Positions 1 to 10,600 of a stretch of 64,000 nucleotides of DNA are shown in pieces. This DNA comes from Yersinia pekkanenii (GTDB lineage: Bacteria; Pseudomonadota; Gammaproteobacteria; Enterobacterales; Enterobacteriaceae). The notes below the pieces were generated by a model. It was not told the DNA's origin and searched no databases. It worked only from the letters and a program-made list of their open reading frames with translations. The stretch spans positions 62,001 through 126,000 of the forward strand of contig NZ_CQAZ01000006.1 in the NCBI RefSeq assembly GCF_001152565.1, written 5' to 3'. The position numbers and the translations under genes are program-made. Every line of letters starts with the position of its first letter. Within the stretch, counting starts at the first letter, position 1.

Positions 1-1148
1 GTCTCACGATGCCCCAACGAACCCGGTTTAACTTTCGGGCCATAAACCAAGACCGGAATATGCTCACGGGTATGGTCAGTACCCGGCCAGGTCGGGTCGC
101 AACCGTGGTCAGCCGTCAGGATCAAAATGTCATCTTCTTTCACCAGTGCCATCAGCTCTGGCAGGCGACGGTCGAACAGCTCCAATGCAGCAGCATAACC
201 AGCAACATCACGACGGTGACCGTAAGAAGAGTCAAAATCAACAAAGTTGGTGAACACGATGGTGTTATCACCGGCTTTCTTCATCTGTTCGATGGTAGCG
301 TCAAACAGTGCGTCCAGACCGGTGGCTTTCACTTTTTGCGTGATACCCACATGGGCATAGATATCGGCAATTTTACCGATAGAAACCACTTCACCGCGCT
401 TCTCTTCAACCAGTTTTTTCAACACCGTTGGCGCAGGGGGTTCAACAGCCAGATCATGGCGGTTACCGGTGCGCTGGAAGTTACCCGGTTTGTCACCGAT
501 GAACGGGCGCGCAATCACGCGGCCAATATTGTAGCCCCCTTCGGTAAGCTCTTCGCGGGCAATCTCGCACAACTCGTACAGGCGATCCAAGCCAAATGTC
601 TCTTCATGGCAGGCAATCTGGAACACTGAGTCAGCCGAGGTATAGAAAATCGGTTTGCCGGTTTTCATATGTTCTTCGCCCAGTTTATCGAGAATAACGG
701 TACCACTCGAGTGGCAGTTACCCAGATAACCCGGCAGATTGGCGCGTTTTACCAGTTTATCCAGCAGCGCCTGCGGGAAGCTGTTTTCCACATCGCTGAA
801 GTAGCCCCAATCAAACAAAACTGGCACACCGGCAATTTCCCAGTGACCTGATGGCGTGTCTTTACCGGAGGATAACTCACTGGCATAACCATAAGCGCCA
901 ATAATCTCTGCATTTTTATCCAGCCCTGGCGGGAATTTACCGGTAGATTCTTCGGCAGCTTTCCCCAGCCCTAAACGGCTCAGATTAGGCAATGTCAGTG
1001 GGCCGCTACGGCCGACATTGGCTTCGCCACGGGCGCAGGCCTCGGCAATGTGACCCAGAGTATCCGCCCCTTCGTCGCCAAATTTTTTAGCATCCGCACT
1101 CGCACCGATACCAAATGAGTCTAAAACCATAATAAATGTACGTTTCAT
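1..1148 (-). CDS. deoB: Phosphopentomutase DeoB (3' end cut by window edge)
   Basis: Interconverts ribose/deoxyribose 1-phosphate and 5-phosphate in nucleoside catabolism. It is a Mn-dependent member of the alkaline-phosphatase superfamily. Reading the minus strand from 1148 gives a protein beginning [20 protein letters not shown], with [25 protein letters not shown] and [19 protein letters not shown], all DeoB hallmarks including the metal-binding D/H residues. About 382 codons are present and the family is about 407 aa, so roughly 25 C-terminal residues lie outside the window. An in-frame ATG one codon upstream (1151) is an alternative start. The leader has AGGAG about 8 nt upstream. It is the last deo gene visible, downstream of deoC and deoA on the same strand. 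Confidence 0.97.
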   Translation of the reverse strand, partial: MKRTFIMVLDSFGIGASADAKKFGDEGADTLGHIAEACARGEANVGRSGPLTLPNLSRLGLGKAAEESTGKFPPGLDKNAEIIGAYGYASELSSGKDTPSGHWEIAGVPVLFDWGYFSDVENSFPQALLDKLVKRANLPGYLGNCHSSGTVILDKLGEEHMKTGKPIFYTSADSVFQIACHEETFGLDRLYELCEIAREELTEGGYNIGRVIARPFIGDKPGNFQRTGNRHDLAVEPPAPTVLKKLVEEKRGEVVSIGKIADIYAHVGITQKVKATGLDALFDATIEQMKKAGDNTIVFTNFVDFDSSYGHRRDVAGYAAALELFDRRLPELMALVKEDDILILTADHGCDPTWPGTDHTREHIPVLVYGPKVKPGSLGHRE

Positions 1149-1200
1149 CATTTTCTCCTGCATAGGTTCACACGCTGTGTGGCACCTTTAAAGTAGGTGT

Positions 1201-2523
1201 TTATTCAGTGATACGGCGATAGATTACCGGTGTTTCTTCTGGCGCTTGGTCACCCAGTGTAATGGCCGCGCGCACTGCATCTGCCGCCTGTTGCCAGTCA
1301 TCTTCGTTATTGGCATGGATCACCGCCAAGGGTTGCTGAGCATCAACACCGGCTCCCAGACGGGCCATGTCGGTAAAACCAACACTGTAATCAATAGGAT
1401 CTGCTGCGCGGCGGCGACCACCGCCGAGAGAGACTACCGCCATACCTAATGCGCGGGTATCCATGGCAGTGATGATACCTCGCCGCTCGGCAAATACCGG
1501 CTTACTTAGCATCGCAACGGGTAGGTAGCTGTCATAACGTTCGACAAAATCATTCGGGCCTTTTTGCGCCGCAACCATCCGACCAAAGACTTCCGCCGCC
1601 TTGCCGTTATCCAGCACCGCTTGCAGTTTGGCTCTGGCATCGGCGTCATCTTGCGCCAATCCCCCTGATAGCAACATTTCAACACACAGCGCCATGGTCA
1701 CTTCCAGCAGGCGTGGATTGCGATACTCCCCCGTCAGGAAGCGTACCGCTTCGCGCACTTCAACCGCATTACCGGCACTGGAAGCTAATACCTGATTCAT
1801 ATCGGTCAGCAGCGCCGTGGTTTTGCAACCTGCGCCATTCGCGACACCGACAATCGCCTGCGCTAAATCAGCAGATAACTGATATGTCGGCATAAAAGCA
1901 CCGGAACCCACTTTAACATCCATCACTAATGCATCCAGCCCTTCAGCCAATTTTTTAGCCAGAATAGAGGCCGTTATCAGCGGGATGGAATCCACCGTGG
2001 CGGTGATATCACGGGTGGCATAAAAACGCTTATCGGCCGGTGCCAATGAGCTAGTCTGGCCGATAATGGCGACACCGACCTCCTGAATGATTTTGCGGAA
2101 CGCATTATCATCGGGGAAAATATCAAAGCCTGGGATAGCGTCCAGTTTATCCAGTGTCCCGCCGGTATGACCCAGACCACGGCCTGAAATCATCGGCACA
2201 TAGCCGCCACAGGCGGCCACCATCGGGCCAAGCATCAGTGATGTCACATCACCCACGCCGCCCGTGGAATGTTTATCCACAATCGGGCCATTAAGATTCA
2301 GGCTCTGCCAGTTCAGCACCGTGCCAGAATCACGCATCGCCATGGTGAGCGCCACCCGTTCCGGCATGCTCATATCATGAAAATAAATGGTCATCGCCAA
2401 AGCAGCAATCTGCCCTTCGGAAACCGCGTTGTCGCGGATCCCATTGATAAAGAAACGAATCTCTTCTTCGCTCAGTGGATGACCGTCGCGTTTTTTACGG
2501 ATAATTTCTTGTGCCAGAAACAA
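1201..2523 (-). CDS. deoA: Thymidine phosphorylase DeoA
   Basis: Phosphorolysis of thymidine and deoxyuridine to base plus deoxyribose 1-phosphate in the cytoplasm. The 440-aa product has the usual length. It shows the pyrimidine phosphorylase signature around residues 83-120 ([17 protein letters not shown], then [15 protein letters not shown]) and the phosphate/base-binding segment [20 protein letters not shown]. The reading frame opens with TTG at 2523-2521, preceded by AGGGGG. As I recall, the E. coli gene also uses a TTG start, so I keep it rather than an internal ATG. It sits between deoC and deoB on the minus strand and is probably co-transcribed with both. Confidence 0.97.
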   Translation of the reverse strand: MFLAQEIIRKKRDGHPLSEEEIRFFINGIRDNAVSEGQIAALAMTIYFHDMSMPERVALTMAMRDSGTVLNWQSLNLNGPIVDKHSTGGVGDVTSLMLGPMVAACGGYVPMISGRGLGHTGGTLDKLDAIPGFDIFPDDNAFRKIIQEVGVAIIGQTSSLAPADKRFYATRDITATVDSIPLITASILAKKLAEGLDALVMDVKVGSGAFMPTYQLSADLAQAIVGVANGAGCKTTALLTDMNQVLASSAGNAVEVREAVRFLTGEYRNPRLLEVTMALCVEMLLSGGLAQDDADARAKLQAVLDNGKAAEVFGRMVAAQKGPNDFVERYDSYLPVAMLSKPVFAERRGIITAMDTRALGMAVVSLGGGRRRAADPIDYSVGFTDMARLGAGVDAQQPLAVIHANNEDDWQQAADAVRAAITLGDQAPEETPVIYRRITE

Positions 2524-2615
2524 GGCGTCCCCCTGACCTAAATATGGATAAAAGCCGCACTGCGATCAAATCAGCCCGCAGTGCATCTGCTTAAGTTCAA
2601 TGAGTGTGATAATAG

Positions 2616-3413
2616 CTAGTAACTGCTGCTTTTGCCGTCGCTCTGATGGCCCAGTGTTGTTAACAAACTGGCTAACAGGCTGGAGGCACCAAAGCGGAAG
2701 TGGTGGGCATCAGCCCAACCTTGACCCATCAATTGATCAGCCAGTTGCAGGAATTGCGCGGCATCTTCGGTGGTGCGCACGCCACCCGCGGCCTTGAAGC
2801 CGACGGTTTTACCCACGCCCAAGTCACGAATGGTGCGCATCATGATATCTGCACTTTCCAGCGTGGCATTAACCGGGACTTTACCGGTGGAGGTCTTGAT
2901 AAAATCAGCGCCCGCTTTAATCGCGATTTCAGAGGCCTGACGAATCAAATGCTCTTGCTTTAATTCACCCGTTTCAATGATGACTTTCAGCAATACATTG
3001 GCAGCGGCACAGGCTTCTTTGCACTCTTTCACTAATTCGAAGCCGACCTTATCATTACCAGCCATTAAGGCTCGATAAGGAAAGACCACATCCACTTCAT
3101 CAGCACCGTAAGCAATGGCAGCATGGGTTTCGGCCAATGCAATGGCAATATCGTCATTACCATGAGGGAAGTTGGTCACCGTCGCGATACGAATTTCAGT
3201 GGTACCCTGCTCACGTAGCGTTTTACGCGCAATAGGGATAAAGCGGGGATAAATACAGATTGCCGCCGTATTACCGGCAGGACTTTTGGCCTGATGACAC
3301 AACGCAATGACCTTATCATCAGTATCGTCATCATTCAGGGTGGTTAAATCCATCAAACTCAGTGCGCGTTTAGCATAATCGTTTAGATTCGCGCAGGCGG
3401 TTAAATCGGTCAT
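2616..3413 (-). CDS. deoC: Deoxyribose-phosphate aldolase DeoC
   Basis: Cleaves 2-deoxyribose 5-phosphate to acetaldehyde and glyceraldehyde 3-phosphate, the last step of deoxynucleoside catabolism. It is a class I aldolase with the Schiff-base lysine in [11 protein letters not shown], the conserved [15 protein letters not shown] segment, and the AAGGVRT phosphate loop. I start at 3413 ([10 protein letters not shown]) because GGAGAG sits 6 nt upstream. An upstream in-frame GTG at 3428 would place that ribosome binding site inside the coding sequence. Length is 265 aa, slightly longer than E. coli DeoC through a few extra residues near the N-terminus ([10 protein letters not shown]). It is the first gene of the deoCAB run, so promoter control should lie in 3414-3799. 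Confidence 0.96.
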   Translation of the reverse strand: MTDLTACANLNDYAKRALSLMDLTTLNDDDTDDKVIALCHQAKSPAGNTAAICIYPRFIPIARKTLREQGTTEIRIATVTNFPHGNDDIAIALAETHAAIAYGADEVDVVFPYRALMAGNDKVGFELVKECKEACAAANVLLKVIIETGELKQEHLIRQASEIAIKAGADFIKTSTGKVPVNATLESADIMMRTIRDLGVGKTVGFKAAGGVRTTEDAAQFLQLADQLMGQGWADAHHFRFGASSLLASLLTTLGHQSDGKSSSY

Positions 3414-3634
3414 AAAACTCTCCAACACTATTTCAGCCCCGGCAACTTGCCAGAATTGAGCATTTATTTATGAGCGGACAAAGAAACCTTACCGGTCTAT
3501 TTGGTTCTAAGCTCAATACGTTGGCGAGCGGACTTGGTTCCTTGAAGATAGCCCCGTGGGAAGCCCCTGGGTAGCAATTGAGATCCATCTCACCGCACTA
3601 ACTTGTGACTCTATTTGAACACGTTACTGCCCCA

Positions 3635-3662
3635 TGATTAGTGTTCAATTTCACACTAATCA
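3635..3662. promoter_or_regulatory. Perfect 10-bp inverted repeat upstream of deoC (operator candidate)
   Basis: TGATTAGTGT at 3635-3644 is the exact reverse complement of ACACTAATCA at 3653-3662, with 8 nt between. It lies about 220 bp upstream of the deoC start, in the 386-bp gap that must hold the deo promoters. The deo genes of enterics are controlled by DeoR, CytR and CRP. Which protein would use this palindrome cannot be told from sequence alone. Confidence 0.5.
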
Positions 3663-3691
3663 ATAGTAACTTGTAACAACTTGGAATTATA

Positions 3692-3707
3692 TGTGATTAA
3701 AATCACA
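3692..3707. promoter_or_regulatory. Perfect CRP-type palindrome upstream of deoC
   Basis: TGTGATTAAAATCACA matches the CRP consensus half-sites TGTGA-N6-TCACA exactly. It is about 280 bp upstream of deoC and inside the region expected to carry CRP/CytR-controlled deo promoters. The same gap also holds the 3' end of the transporter gene. Confidence 0.75.
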
Positions 3708-3735
3708 AAATAACCTGATTTATACCTTATTGACC

Positions 3736-3781
3736 GTATTCCTGCCCACTCGCATCAAGGATAGCTTATGGGCAGGAATAC
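3736..3781. terminator. 13-bp perfect inverted repeat downstream of the nucleoside transporter
   Basis: GTATTCCTGCCCA (3736-3748) pairs perfectly with TGGGCAGGAATAC (3769-3781) around a 20-nt loop, 19 nt beyond the transporter stop codon. There is no clear U-run on either strand. It is therefore a stable 3'-end hairpin rather than a textbook intrinsic terminator. Confidence 0.5.
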
Positions 3782-3799
3782 GCCTGAAAAACAAACCGA

Positions 3800-5071
3800 T
3801 TAGAGGGCCAGGAAGAAACCGGCGATCGTGGCACTCATCAAATTCGACAATGTCCCCGCAGCGACCGCTTTCAAACCGAAGCGCGCAATATCGTGGCGGC
3901 GGTTAGGGGCCATACTGCCCAATCCACCCAATAAAATGGCAACCGATGACAAGTTGGCAAAACCACACAGCGCAAAGGAGATGATGGCTTTGGTATGTTC
4001 CGAAAGCACCTGTAAACCAGCGGCTTTGACCAACTCATCAGCCTGTAGATACTGACCGAAGTTCATAAATGCCACGAACTCGTTAACGATAATCTTTTGG
4101 CCAATAAAGGAGCCCGCCACCATCGCTTCACTCCACGGCACCCCGATCAGGTAAGCAATAGGTGAAAATACCCAGCCCAGAATTAATTCCAGCGAAAGTT
4201 GCGGGTAATCGAACCAGCCACCAATCCCACCAAGAATACCATTCACCAATGCAATCAATGCAATAAAGGCCAGCAACATCGCCCCCACATTCAATGCCAG
4301 TTGCATACCGGAAGCCGCACCGGAGGCCGCAGCATCAATCACGTTAGCCGGACGTTCATTTTCAGCAATCAGTGTAGTGGCATCGACGTTATCGTGAGTT
4401 TGCTCCGTTTCTGGCACCATCAATTTAGCAAACAATAATCCACCCGGTGCCGCCATAAAGGAGGCGGCAATCAGGTATTCCAGCGGTACACCCATCTGGG
4501 CATAACCGGCCAATACTGAACCGGCAACGGAGGCTAAACCGCCACACATTATCGCAAACAACTCAGATTGAGTCATGGTGGCAATATAAGGACGCACCAC
4601 CAGTGGCGCTTCAGTTTGCCCGACAAAGATATTCGCCGTGGCGGAAAGGGATTCGGTGCGTGAAGTCCCCAGCAGTTTTTGTAAGCCGCCGCCCAATACC
4701 TTTATAACGATTTGCATCACGCCGAGATAATACAAAACGGCAATTAATGAAGAGAAGAATACAATAACCGGCAATACTCGCAGGGCGAAAACAAAACCAC
4801 CGCTGCCAAAGACTTCAAACATTTTGTCGGAAACCAAACCACCAAAAATAAATGAAATGCCTTCGTTGCCGTAAGCGATCACATTCGCTACCCCTTCAGA
4901 CATACCGCCCAGGATACGGCGGCCAATAGGTACATATAACACCAATGCGCCGATGACGACCTGAAGAATAAAAGCCCCTACCACAGTGCGGATATTAATC
5001 GCCCTAAAATTACTTGAAAGAAGTACGGCTATTAATATCAGTACTGCCATTCCGACCAAACTCATGAGCAT
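3800..5071 (-). CDS. CNT-family nucleoside transporter (NupC/NupX-like)
   Basis: A 423-aa polytopic inner-membrane protein of the concentrative nucleoside transporter family (proton/nucleoside symport). Family signatures are visible: [20 protein letters not shown] near residue 90, [17 protein letters not shown] near 150, [12 protein letters not shown] near 315, and the C-terminal [15 protein letters not shown] plus [16 protein letters not shown]. It resembles NupC, YeiJ and YeiM; I cannot choose between these paralogues. The start ATG at 5071 has AGGGA upstream. Position beside deoCAB and the CRP palindrome at 5203 fit import of nucleosides for Deo catabolism. Confidence 0.9.
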   Translation of the reverse strand: MLMSLVGMAVLILIAVLLSSNFRAINIRTVVGAFILQVVIGALVLYVPIGRRILGGMSEGVANVIAYGNEGISFIFGGLVSDKMFEVFGSGGFVFALRVLPVIVFFSSLIAVLYYLGVMQIVIKVLGGGLQKLLGTSRTESLSATANIFVGQTEAPLVVRPYIATMTQSELFAIMCGGLASVAGSVLAGYAQMGVPLEYLIAASFMAAPGGLLFAKLMVPETEQTHDNVDATTLIAENERPANVIDAAASGAASGMQLALNVGAMLLAFIALIALVNGILGGIGGWFDYPQLSLELILGWVFSPIAYLIGVPWSEAMVAGSFIGQKIIVNEFVAFMNFGQYLQADELVKAAGLQVLSEHTKAIISFALCGFANLSSVAILLGGLGSMAPNRRHDIARFGLKAVAAGTLSNLMSATIAGFFLAL

Positions 5072-5202
5072 GTTGATATCCCTAATAGTGAAATCATTAA
5101 TTACATTAAAATAATTTGGGGGGGATTATACCGGCATGATCTCACCAACCAACAACCTCGGTCACACATAAAAACAACTAAAAGCAACCGCAAGGCAATT
5201 AA

Positions 5203-5218
5203 TGTGATGGATGTCACA
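5203..5218. promoter_or_regulatory. Perfect CRP-type palindrome upstream of the nucleoside transporter
   Basis: TGTGATGGATGTCACA matches TGTGA-N6-TCACA exactly and lies about 130 bp upstream of the transporter ATG at 5071. Together with the deoC-side palindrome it suggests cAMP-CRP activation of both uptake and catabolism. Confidence 0.75.
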
Positions 5219-5284
5219 TTAAAATAACAAGTTAAGTGAATGTAGGTTAACGATTAGTCTGGCTTATTTATTTCAGGCAGAAAT

Positions 5285-6139
5285 CTACAGAGTGACTTTA
5301 TCGACTGGCGGTAACTGGAATAGACGCTGACTATTTTCCAGCAGATGGGTGGCTATCTCTTCCGGTGCTTCCGGGCGCAACGCACACAACGCCGTAAACA
5401 CATTAGCAGCCCGCTCAGGCCGATTGGGGTGGCCTTGAAAACCGGCTAATGGCATATCCGGCGCATCGGTTTCCAATAACAGTGCAGAAAGCGGCAATCT
5501 AGCCATGACACGGCGGGTTTTCTGCGCCCGCTCATAAGTAATGGTTCCACCAACCCCGATGTAATAACCCAAGCGAATAAATGCCTGCGCCTGCGCTAAA
5601 CTGCCAGAAAAACCATGTACCACGCCAGTTCGCGGCAACGCCACTTTACGTAAGGCGGCGGCCAACTGATCATGGGAGCGGCGAGAATGTAAAATAACCG
5701 GCAAATCATGCTGTTTAGCCAGTTTAAGCTGAGCCTGTAATAACATCAATTGGCGTGGTAACTGCGGCTCATCCATATAGAGATCCAAACCAATCTCACC
5801 TACTGCCACCAGTTTTTCTGTTTTATTCGCCAGCAGTGACGCCAGTCTCGCCAAATCGGCCTCCTGGTGTTGATCAATATAAAGTGGATGCATGCCCAAT
5901 GCGGCAAATAGCGGCGGATAGCCCGCAGCCAACGCTAAAATACGGGAAAAGTAAGCCGAGCTGACAGCAGGAACGATAAGTTGCCTGACATTGGCCTGAG
6001 CAGCACTGACTAAACTGGCCGCTTCTGCGCCACTGAACGGGGGAAAGTCAAAGTGACAGTGGGTGTCAATAAAATAGGCGCTGTCGATAAAATCAGCAGT
6101 ATCAACAGAATCCGGCATTTGCCCGCGAGCCGATGCCAT
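5285..6139 (-). CDS. yjjV: TatD-family metal-dependent hydrolase YjjV
   Basis: Predicted TatD-type deoxyribonuclease of the amidohydrolase superfamily, 284 aa. The metal ligands appear in order: FIDTHCHFDFPP (HxH, near residue 25), VGEIGLDLY (Glu), VILHSRRSHDQL (His), TGVVHGFSGS (His) and LLETDAPDMP (Asp). The start codon overlaps the stop of yjjU by one base (TAATG), so the two are translationally coupled, as in E. coli. The first about 20 residues before FIDTHCHFD are longer than I expect for the family, but no better internal start is obvious. Confidence 0.92.
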   Translation of the reverse strand: MASARGQMPDSVDTADFIDSAYFIDTHCHFDFPPFSGAEAASLVSAAQANVRQLIVPAVSSAYFSRILALAAGYPPLFAALGMHPLYIDQHQEADLARLASLLANKTEKLVAVGEIGLDLYMDEPQLPRQLMLLQAQLKLAKQHDLPVILHSRRSHDQLAAALRKVALPRTGVVHGFSGSLAQAQAFIRLGYYIGVGGTITYERAQKTRRVMARLPLSALLLETDAPDMPLAGFQGHPNRPERAANVFTALCALRPEAPEEIATHLLENSQRLFQLPPVDKVTL

Positions 6140-7374
6140 TACGCAGCATCACCTTTATTTTTTGCCACACCCGCTGGCAGCGGCTTTATGTTGCTATGGG
6201 CAGTGGACGGAATAATCAACCCGCTATCACCCACGGCCATTTGAGCGGATAGATGGCCTCCCGTTGCTGTCATTGAAGCTGCTGGCGTGCTGATATCCGG
6301 CGTTTGAGTGATATCAAACGAAGAATCATCAATATCAATTAACTCAGCCATATCATCTGGTTGATTAATATCTTGCGGCTGGATCATACGACGGGAAAGT
6401 GAAATAGCGCTCTTCCCACCATGCGCTTCAGCTTGATTCTGTTGATCTTGCGGCAGTAGCCAATGCCCGACGGTTGCCAGAAAATAGCGACCACAGCGAC
6501 GACCTAAATGATAATCGCGATTGAGGGCGGCGACCCGGCTCCCCAGCGCACTGCTGGCAAGGGGTTTAGGCGGGAAAATTTCGAAAATACGCAGATCACC
6601 CGGCGGCTTCTCAATAAATTGCTGAATACGATGATAGCTCTGCTCATGCTGCTGCATAATTCGCACCAGTTGCTGTAAGCTGCTTTCACTCAGCCAATTT
6701 TCCATCCGTTTCATCCATTGCGGCGTGTAATACGCCTGCGACGGTACAGTCCGAATCACCACGATGGTATCAGCCCCACGGCGGTAAGCTTCCTCGACCG
6801 GAATTGCATCGCTGATGCCACCATCCTGATAACTGACACCATCCAAATCTACCCCCTGGCGGTATAGACCGGGAATGGCACTAGAGGCTTTAATTGCCGG
6901 TAGCCAGCTTTCTCGGGTGGGGGAGATATAGGTGGGTTCAAAATCATCACTGCGGCAGGCGCACATGAGAAACTCGCGACCATTGCGCAGGTGCTGTTCG
7001 GCATGATCAATAGCCAAAGGCAGTTGCTGGGAGGTGATATCCACCAGCCAGTCGAGATCAATTAAATGCCCACCACGCACAAAACGTAATGGATTGAAGA
7101 AATTAGCGGTGGTGGTGTAACGGGTAATCACCCGGCGAGCATAACCGGGTTGGCCGCAGATAAAAGCAGAGAGATTTTGAGCACCTGCGGAAGTCCCAAT
7201 CATCAGGTCAAAAGGGTTAAAGCGAGCGCGCTGGAATTCATCCAGCACACCGGCGGTAAAAATCCCCCGCTGCCCGCCGCCCTCGCAAACCAACGCCATT
7301 TTACCGGGTTTATAAGGTTTATAGGCGAGAGGCTCAATATTACCGAGCGTGATAGGTATTCTGTATCCCACCAT
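6139..7374 (-). CDS. yjjU: Patatin-like phospholipase YjjU
   Basis: A 411-aa patatin-domain protein, a serine lipid acyl hydrolase by family. The oxyanion-hole loop EGGGQRGIFTAGVLDEF is near residue 31, the nucleophile elbow LMIGTSAGAQNL near 60, and the catalytic aspartate in YQDGGISDAIPVEEA near 200. The C-terminal about 100 residues after YFLATVGHW are low-complexity and acidic/polar, and poorly conserved relative to E. coli YjjU, which I recall as shorter (about 357 aa). Start ATG at 7374 with AAAGGATGG upstream; another ATG lies one codon upstream, out of register with the best alignment. Upstream partner of yjjV. Confidence 0.9.
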   Translation of the reverse strand: MVGYRIPITLGNIEPLAYKPYKPGKMALVCEGGGQRGIFTAGVLDEFQRARFNPFDLMIGTSAGAQNLSAFICGQPGYARRVITRYTTTANFFNPLRFVRGGHLIDLDWLVDITSQQLPLAIDHAEQHLRNGREFLMCACRSDDFEPTYISPTRESWLPAIKASSAIPGLYRQGVDLDGVSYQDGGISDAIPVEEAYRRGADTIVVIRTVPSQAYYTPQWMKRMENWLSESSLQQLVRIMQQHEQSYHRIQQFIEKPPGDLRIFEIFPPKPLASSALGSRVAALNRDYHLGRRCGRYFLATVGHWLLPQDQQNQAEAHGGKSAISLSRRMIQPQDINQPDDMAELIDIDDSSFDITQTPDISTPAASMTATGGHLSAQMAVGDSGLIIPSTAHSNIKPLPAGVAKNKGDAA

Positions 7375-7448
7375 CCATCCTTTATTATTCGTGACAACAG
7401 GCGTTGAGGATACCCCGTCTTACTCTTTGCTGTAACCCTATCGCCCAA

Positions 7449-7610
7449 CTAAAGGCGCTTACGCCCTGTAAACAGGCTGATGAGGAATAGGATAATACCC
7501 ACGACAAAGACCACTTTTGCGGCCCAAGCTGCTGTACCGGCTAGCCCACCGAACCCTAATGCCGCAGCGATTAAAGCAATTATCAGAAATATAATGCCCC
7601 AGCGAAACAT
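7449..7610 (-). CDS. ytjA: Small membrane protein YtjA (DUF1328)
   Basis: A 53-aa protein starting [20 protein letters not shown] and ending in [11 protein letters not shown]. There are two hydrophobic helices separated by a Gly/Ala turn ([12 protein letters not shown]) and a basic tail. This is almost identical to E. coli YtjA as I remember it. GAAGGAGAAGCTT supplies a strong ribosome binding site. Function is unknown; the family is associated with the envelope. One visible difference is a Trp in the Ala-rich turn. Confidence 0.93.
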
Positions 7611-7744
7611 AAGCTTCTCCTTCACGTTTTAAAAAATGGCTTTATAAACTCACGTTGAAAAAGCATTTTTAATTACCTCTGTCTATTTAACAATAGCGTA
7701 TTCGACAGAAGTCGTATTGTTTGGGTTTATCGGACTCATTATCT

Positions 7745-7809
7745 GGCTGACCGACTGATTAAGCGGTACTTCGTGGATATAGTGTTATCCCACGAAATAC
7801 CCGTCAGCC
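7745..7809. terminator. Long nested inverted repeat downstream of osmY
   Basis: An outer pair GGCTGAC (7745-7751)/GTCAGCC (7803-7809) encloses a longer imperfect stem. In that stem GGTACTTCGTGGATA (7765-7779) pairs with the TTATCCCACGAAATACC segment ending near 7802. It begins 10 nt past the osmY stop codon. No U-run follows on the osmY strand, so it may act as a 3'-end stabiliser or bidirectional barrier. Confidence 0.5.
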
Positions 7810-7818
7810 GAATAACCA

Positions 7819-8433
7819 TTAAGGCTTAATGCTTAGGTCATTTTTAACGCTTTTCACGCCATCGACGGCTTTAGCAATACTTTCAGCACGTTCGGACTGC
7901 GCTTTGTTTTCAACATTACCAGACAACTGCACCACACCATCGGTGGTTTCTACTGTGATTTTACGTGACGGTACAATGTCGTCTGCCAGTAATTTGGCTT
8001 TGACCGAGCTGGTTGTCGTCGCATCACCAGCATATTCACTAACTGATTGTGATTTCTGATCTTTCACATGCAGTTTATCGCTGACAGATTTAACGCCTTC
8101 AATGTTACTGGCGATTTCAACTGCGGTTTTAGCTTCAGCCTGGCTGCCAACAAAACCACTTAAGGTAACAACACCATGGTTGGTTTCAACCGAGATATCA
8201 GTGCTCTTAAGGGATTTTTCTTCCAGCAACGCGCTTTTCACTTTCGCCGTTGCAGCGCTGTCACCCATGTAGTTATCTACTTTCTTCATCGAGCTATCGA
8301 TTTTGGCACCGGTACTGTCCACAGTGTTGGACACTTTATTTAGCATCGTGTCTTCGGCTAACACGCTACCACTGATAAGAGCAGTACCTAAAACAACAGC
8401 CATCACTGAACGGGCAAATTTTGTGTTTGTCAT
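7819..8433 (-). CDS. osmY: Periplasmic BON-domain protein OsmY
   Basis: A 204-aa osmotically inducible periplasmic protein. The N-terminus is a Sec signal (basic start, then [19 protein letters not shown], with cleavage likely after VLA). It is followed by two BON domains, at about residues 58-123 and 137-203, each with the motif [20 protein letters not shown] or [23 protein letters not shown] domains bind membranes; OsmY is also described as a periplasmic chaperone. An unusual series of short direct repeats lies immediately upstream (8451-8567) in the promoter or leader. Confidence 0.95.
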   Translation of the reverse strand: MTNTKFARSVMAVVLGTALISGSVLAEDTMLNKVSNTVDSTGAKIDSSMKKVDNYMGDSAATAKVKSALLEEKSLKSTDISVETNHGVVTLSGFVGSQAEAKTAVEIASNIEGVKSVSDKLHVKDQKSQSVSEYAGDATTTSSVKAKLLADDIVPSRKITVETTDGVVQLSGNVENKAQSERAESIAKAVDGVKSVKNDLSIKP

Positions 8434-8450
8434 CGATTTATTCCTTTGTT

Positions 8451-8567
8451 GTTATAAACCGGAAATAGGTTGTTATAAACTGGAAACCGCTATAAACCGG
8501 AATGGTTATAAACCGTAAATGGTCATAAACCGTAAATGGCTTTGAACCCTAATGGATTATAAAACCC
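8451..8567. repeat. Degenerate tandem ~17-bp repeats in the osmY promoter/leader
   Basis: About seven head-to-tail variants of TTATAAACCGTAAATGG occur here (for example TATAAACCGGAAATAG, TATAAACTGGAAACCG, TCATAAACCGTAAATGG, TTTGAACCCTAATGG). They start 18 bp upstream of the osmY ATG. They are too regular for ordinary promoter DNA. The remaining 8568-8830 holds no gene that I can see. Confidence 0.8.
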
Positions 8568-8830
8568 AAAATTACTGATCCTTACGCCACCTAGAGGGGC
8601 GACCATTGGATCAATACGTTACGATTACTACAGGTTGGTTGACCTAAAATTGATGCGGGTCAATCCTGCGTGTACTTATAAATATAGGGTATCTCAGCAG
8701 AAATGCCGTCGGAATCGCCCCAAAGTTGGATATTTATGACTAAGTCAGAGTTATCTTAGGGACAGAATAATGAGGGGAATTAATAAATCGGGATACCGAG
8801 TACCCCGATAGAATGCGGCTGGCAGCGCGA

Positions 8831-10420
8831 TTAATGTTCGCGGGTTTTACGGAAACGCACGTCCGGATAACGCTCTTGCGTAATATTAAGATTTACCATC
8901 GTTGGGGCGATATAGCTTAAGTTATCACCGCCATCTAATGCCAGGTTAACCTCATTCTTACGTTTAAACTCTTCGAATTTCTTCACGTCATCACATTCAA
9001 CCCAACGGGCAGTCGAGACGTTAACTGATTCATACACCGCTTCGACGTTGTATTCACTTTTCAGCCTTGAAGAAACCACTTCAAACTGAAGTACACCTAC
9101 CGCACCCACGATCAAATCATTGTTGGTCAGTGGGCGGAAGACTTGTACCGCCCCCTCTTCTGACAACTGAACCAAGCCTTTCAGCAACTGTTTCTGCTTT
9201 AATGGGTCACGCAAACGAATTCGACGGAACAATTCAGGAGCAAAGTTCGGAATGCCGGTGAACTTCATATCTTCACCTTGCGTGAAGGTATCGCCAATTT
9301 GAATGGTGCCATGGTTATGCAAGCCGATGATATCACCCGCAAAGGCTTCCTCAATGTGAGAGCGATCACCGGCCATAAAGGTCAGTGCATCTGAAATAAC
9401 CACATCTTTCTTGGTTCGCACCTGGCGCAGCTTCATCCCTTTCTCAAAACGACCGGAAACCACGCGCATAAAGGCCACGCGGTCACGGTGTTTTGGATCC
9501 ATATTCGCCTGAATTTTGAAAACGAAACCGGTGAATTTGGGTTCAGAGGCGACCACTTCACGGGTATCCGTTTTACGCGGCATGGGAGCCGGAGCCCATT
9601 CAACCAAACCATCCAGCATATGATCGACACCAAAGTTACCCAGTGCCGTACCAAAAAACACCGGCGTTAAATCACCAGACAGGAAGGCTTCATGATCAAA
9701 CTCATGCGAAGCACCCTGAACCAGCTCCAGTTCCTGACGGAACTGCCTGGCCAAGTCTTCACCCACAGCGACATCCAAATCTGGGTTATTCAGTCCTTTA
9801 ACAATACGCACTTCCTGGATGGTGTGACCTTTACCGGTTTGATACAGGTAAGTTTCGTCTTTATAAAGGTGATAAACCCCTTTAAACAACTTACCGCAAC
9901 CAATCGGCCAGGTGATAGGTGAACAGGCAATTTTCAGCTCACGCTCCACTTCATCCAGCACTTCCATCGGGTCGCGAATATCGCGGTCCAATTTGTTCAT
10001 GAAGGTCAGGATCGGCGTATCACGCAGACGGGTCACTTCCATCAGCTTACGCGTCCGGTCTTCTACCCCTTTGGCGGCATCAATCACCATCAGGCAGCAG
10101 TCGACAGCCGTTAGAGTACGGTAAGTATCTTCTGAGAAATCTTCATGCCCTGGGGTATCCAGTAAGTTAACCAGACAACCGCCGTACGGAAACTGCATCA
10201 CCGAGGTGGTGATGGAGATCCCACGTTGTTTTTCCATTTCCATCCAGTCAGATTTGGCATGATGGCTTGAACCACGGCCTTTTACCGTACCGGCAGTCTG
10301 GATTGCGTGTCCGAACAGCAACACTTTTTCGGTAATGGTCGTTTTACCGGCATCAGGGTGGGAAATGATGGCGAAAGTACGTCTTTTCGCGACTTCCAGT
10401 GCGTATTCACTTGGAGACAT
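8831..10420 (-). CDS. prfC: Peptide chain release factor 3
   Basis: GTPase that removes RF1/RF2 from the ribosome after termination. It is 529 aa, the standard length. G motifs are clear: [13 protein letters not shown] (G1, residue about 20), [12 protein letters not shown] (G2), [14 protein letters not shown] (G3), FMNKLDRD (G4). The RF3-specific C-terminal segments [13 protein letters not shown] and VRFRKTREH follow. The start ATG at 10420 has a weak leader, TCAAACT. It is monocistronic between osmY and rimI. Confidence 0.98.
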   Translation of the reverse strand: MSPSEYALEVAKRRTFAIISHPDAGKTTITEKVLLFGHAIQTAGTVKGRGSSHHAKSDWMEMEKQRGISITTSVMQFPYGGCLVNLLDTPGHEDFSEDTYRTLTAVDCCLMVIDAAKGVEDRTRKLMEVTRLRDTPILTFMNKLDRDIRDPMEVLDEVERELKIACSPITWPIGCGKLFKGVYHLYKDETYLYQTGKGHTIQEVRIVKGLNNPDLDVAVGEDLARQFRQELELVQGASHEFDHEAFLSGDLTPVFFGTALGNFGVDHMLDGLVEWAPAPMPRKTDTREVVASEPKFTGFVFKIQANMDPKHRDRVAFMRVVSGRFEKGMKLRQVRTKKDVVISDALTFMAGDRSHIEEAFAGDIIGLHNHGTIQIGDTFTQGEDMKFTGIPNFAPELFRRIRLRDPLKQKQLLKGLVQLSEEGAVQVFRPLTNNDLIVGAVGVLQFEVVSSRLKSEYNVEAVYESVNVSTARWVECDDVKKFEEFKRKNEVNLALDGGDNLSYIAPTMVNLNITQERYPDVRFRKTREH

Positions 10421-10600
10421 AGTTTGAAATTCTACTTTTAGGCCACCCTGCTCTGTTCCTCACCTGTTATTTAATGTGAGGCCCAAGCAAAGCGAGGCAT
10501 TGATTATAGCGCTAAGCGGTTATAGCGCGGTATTTTCCCTGATTTATGCGAGATAGACAATGCATTCAAGATAAACGATGTATTCGAGATAGACAAAGCA

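Noticed and set aside
1-1148. Plus-strand open frames opposite deoB
   Set aside because: Antisense shadows of a well-conserved gene on the minus strand.
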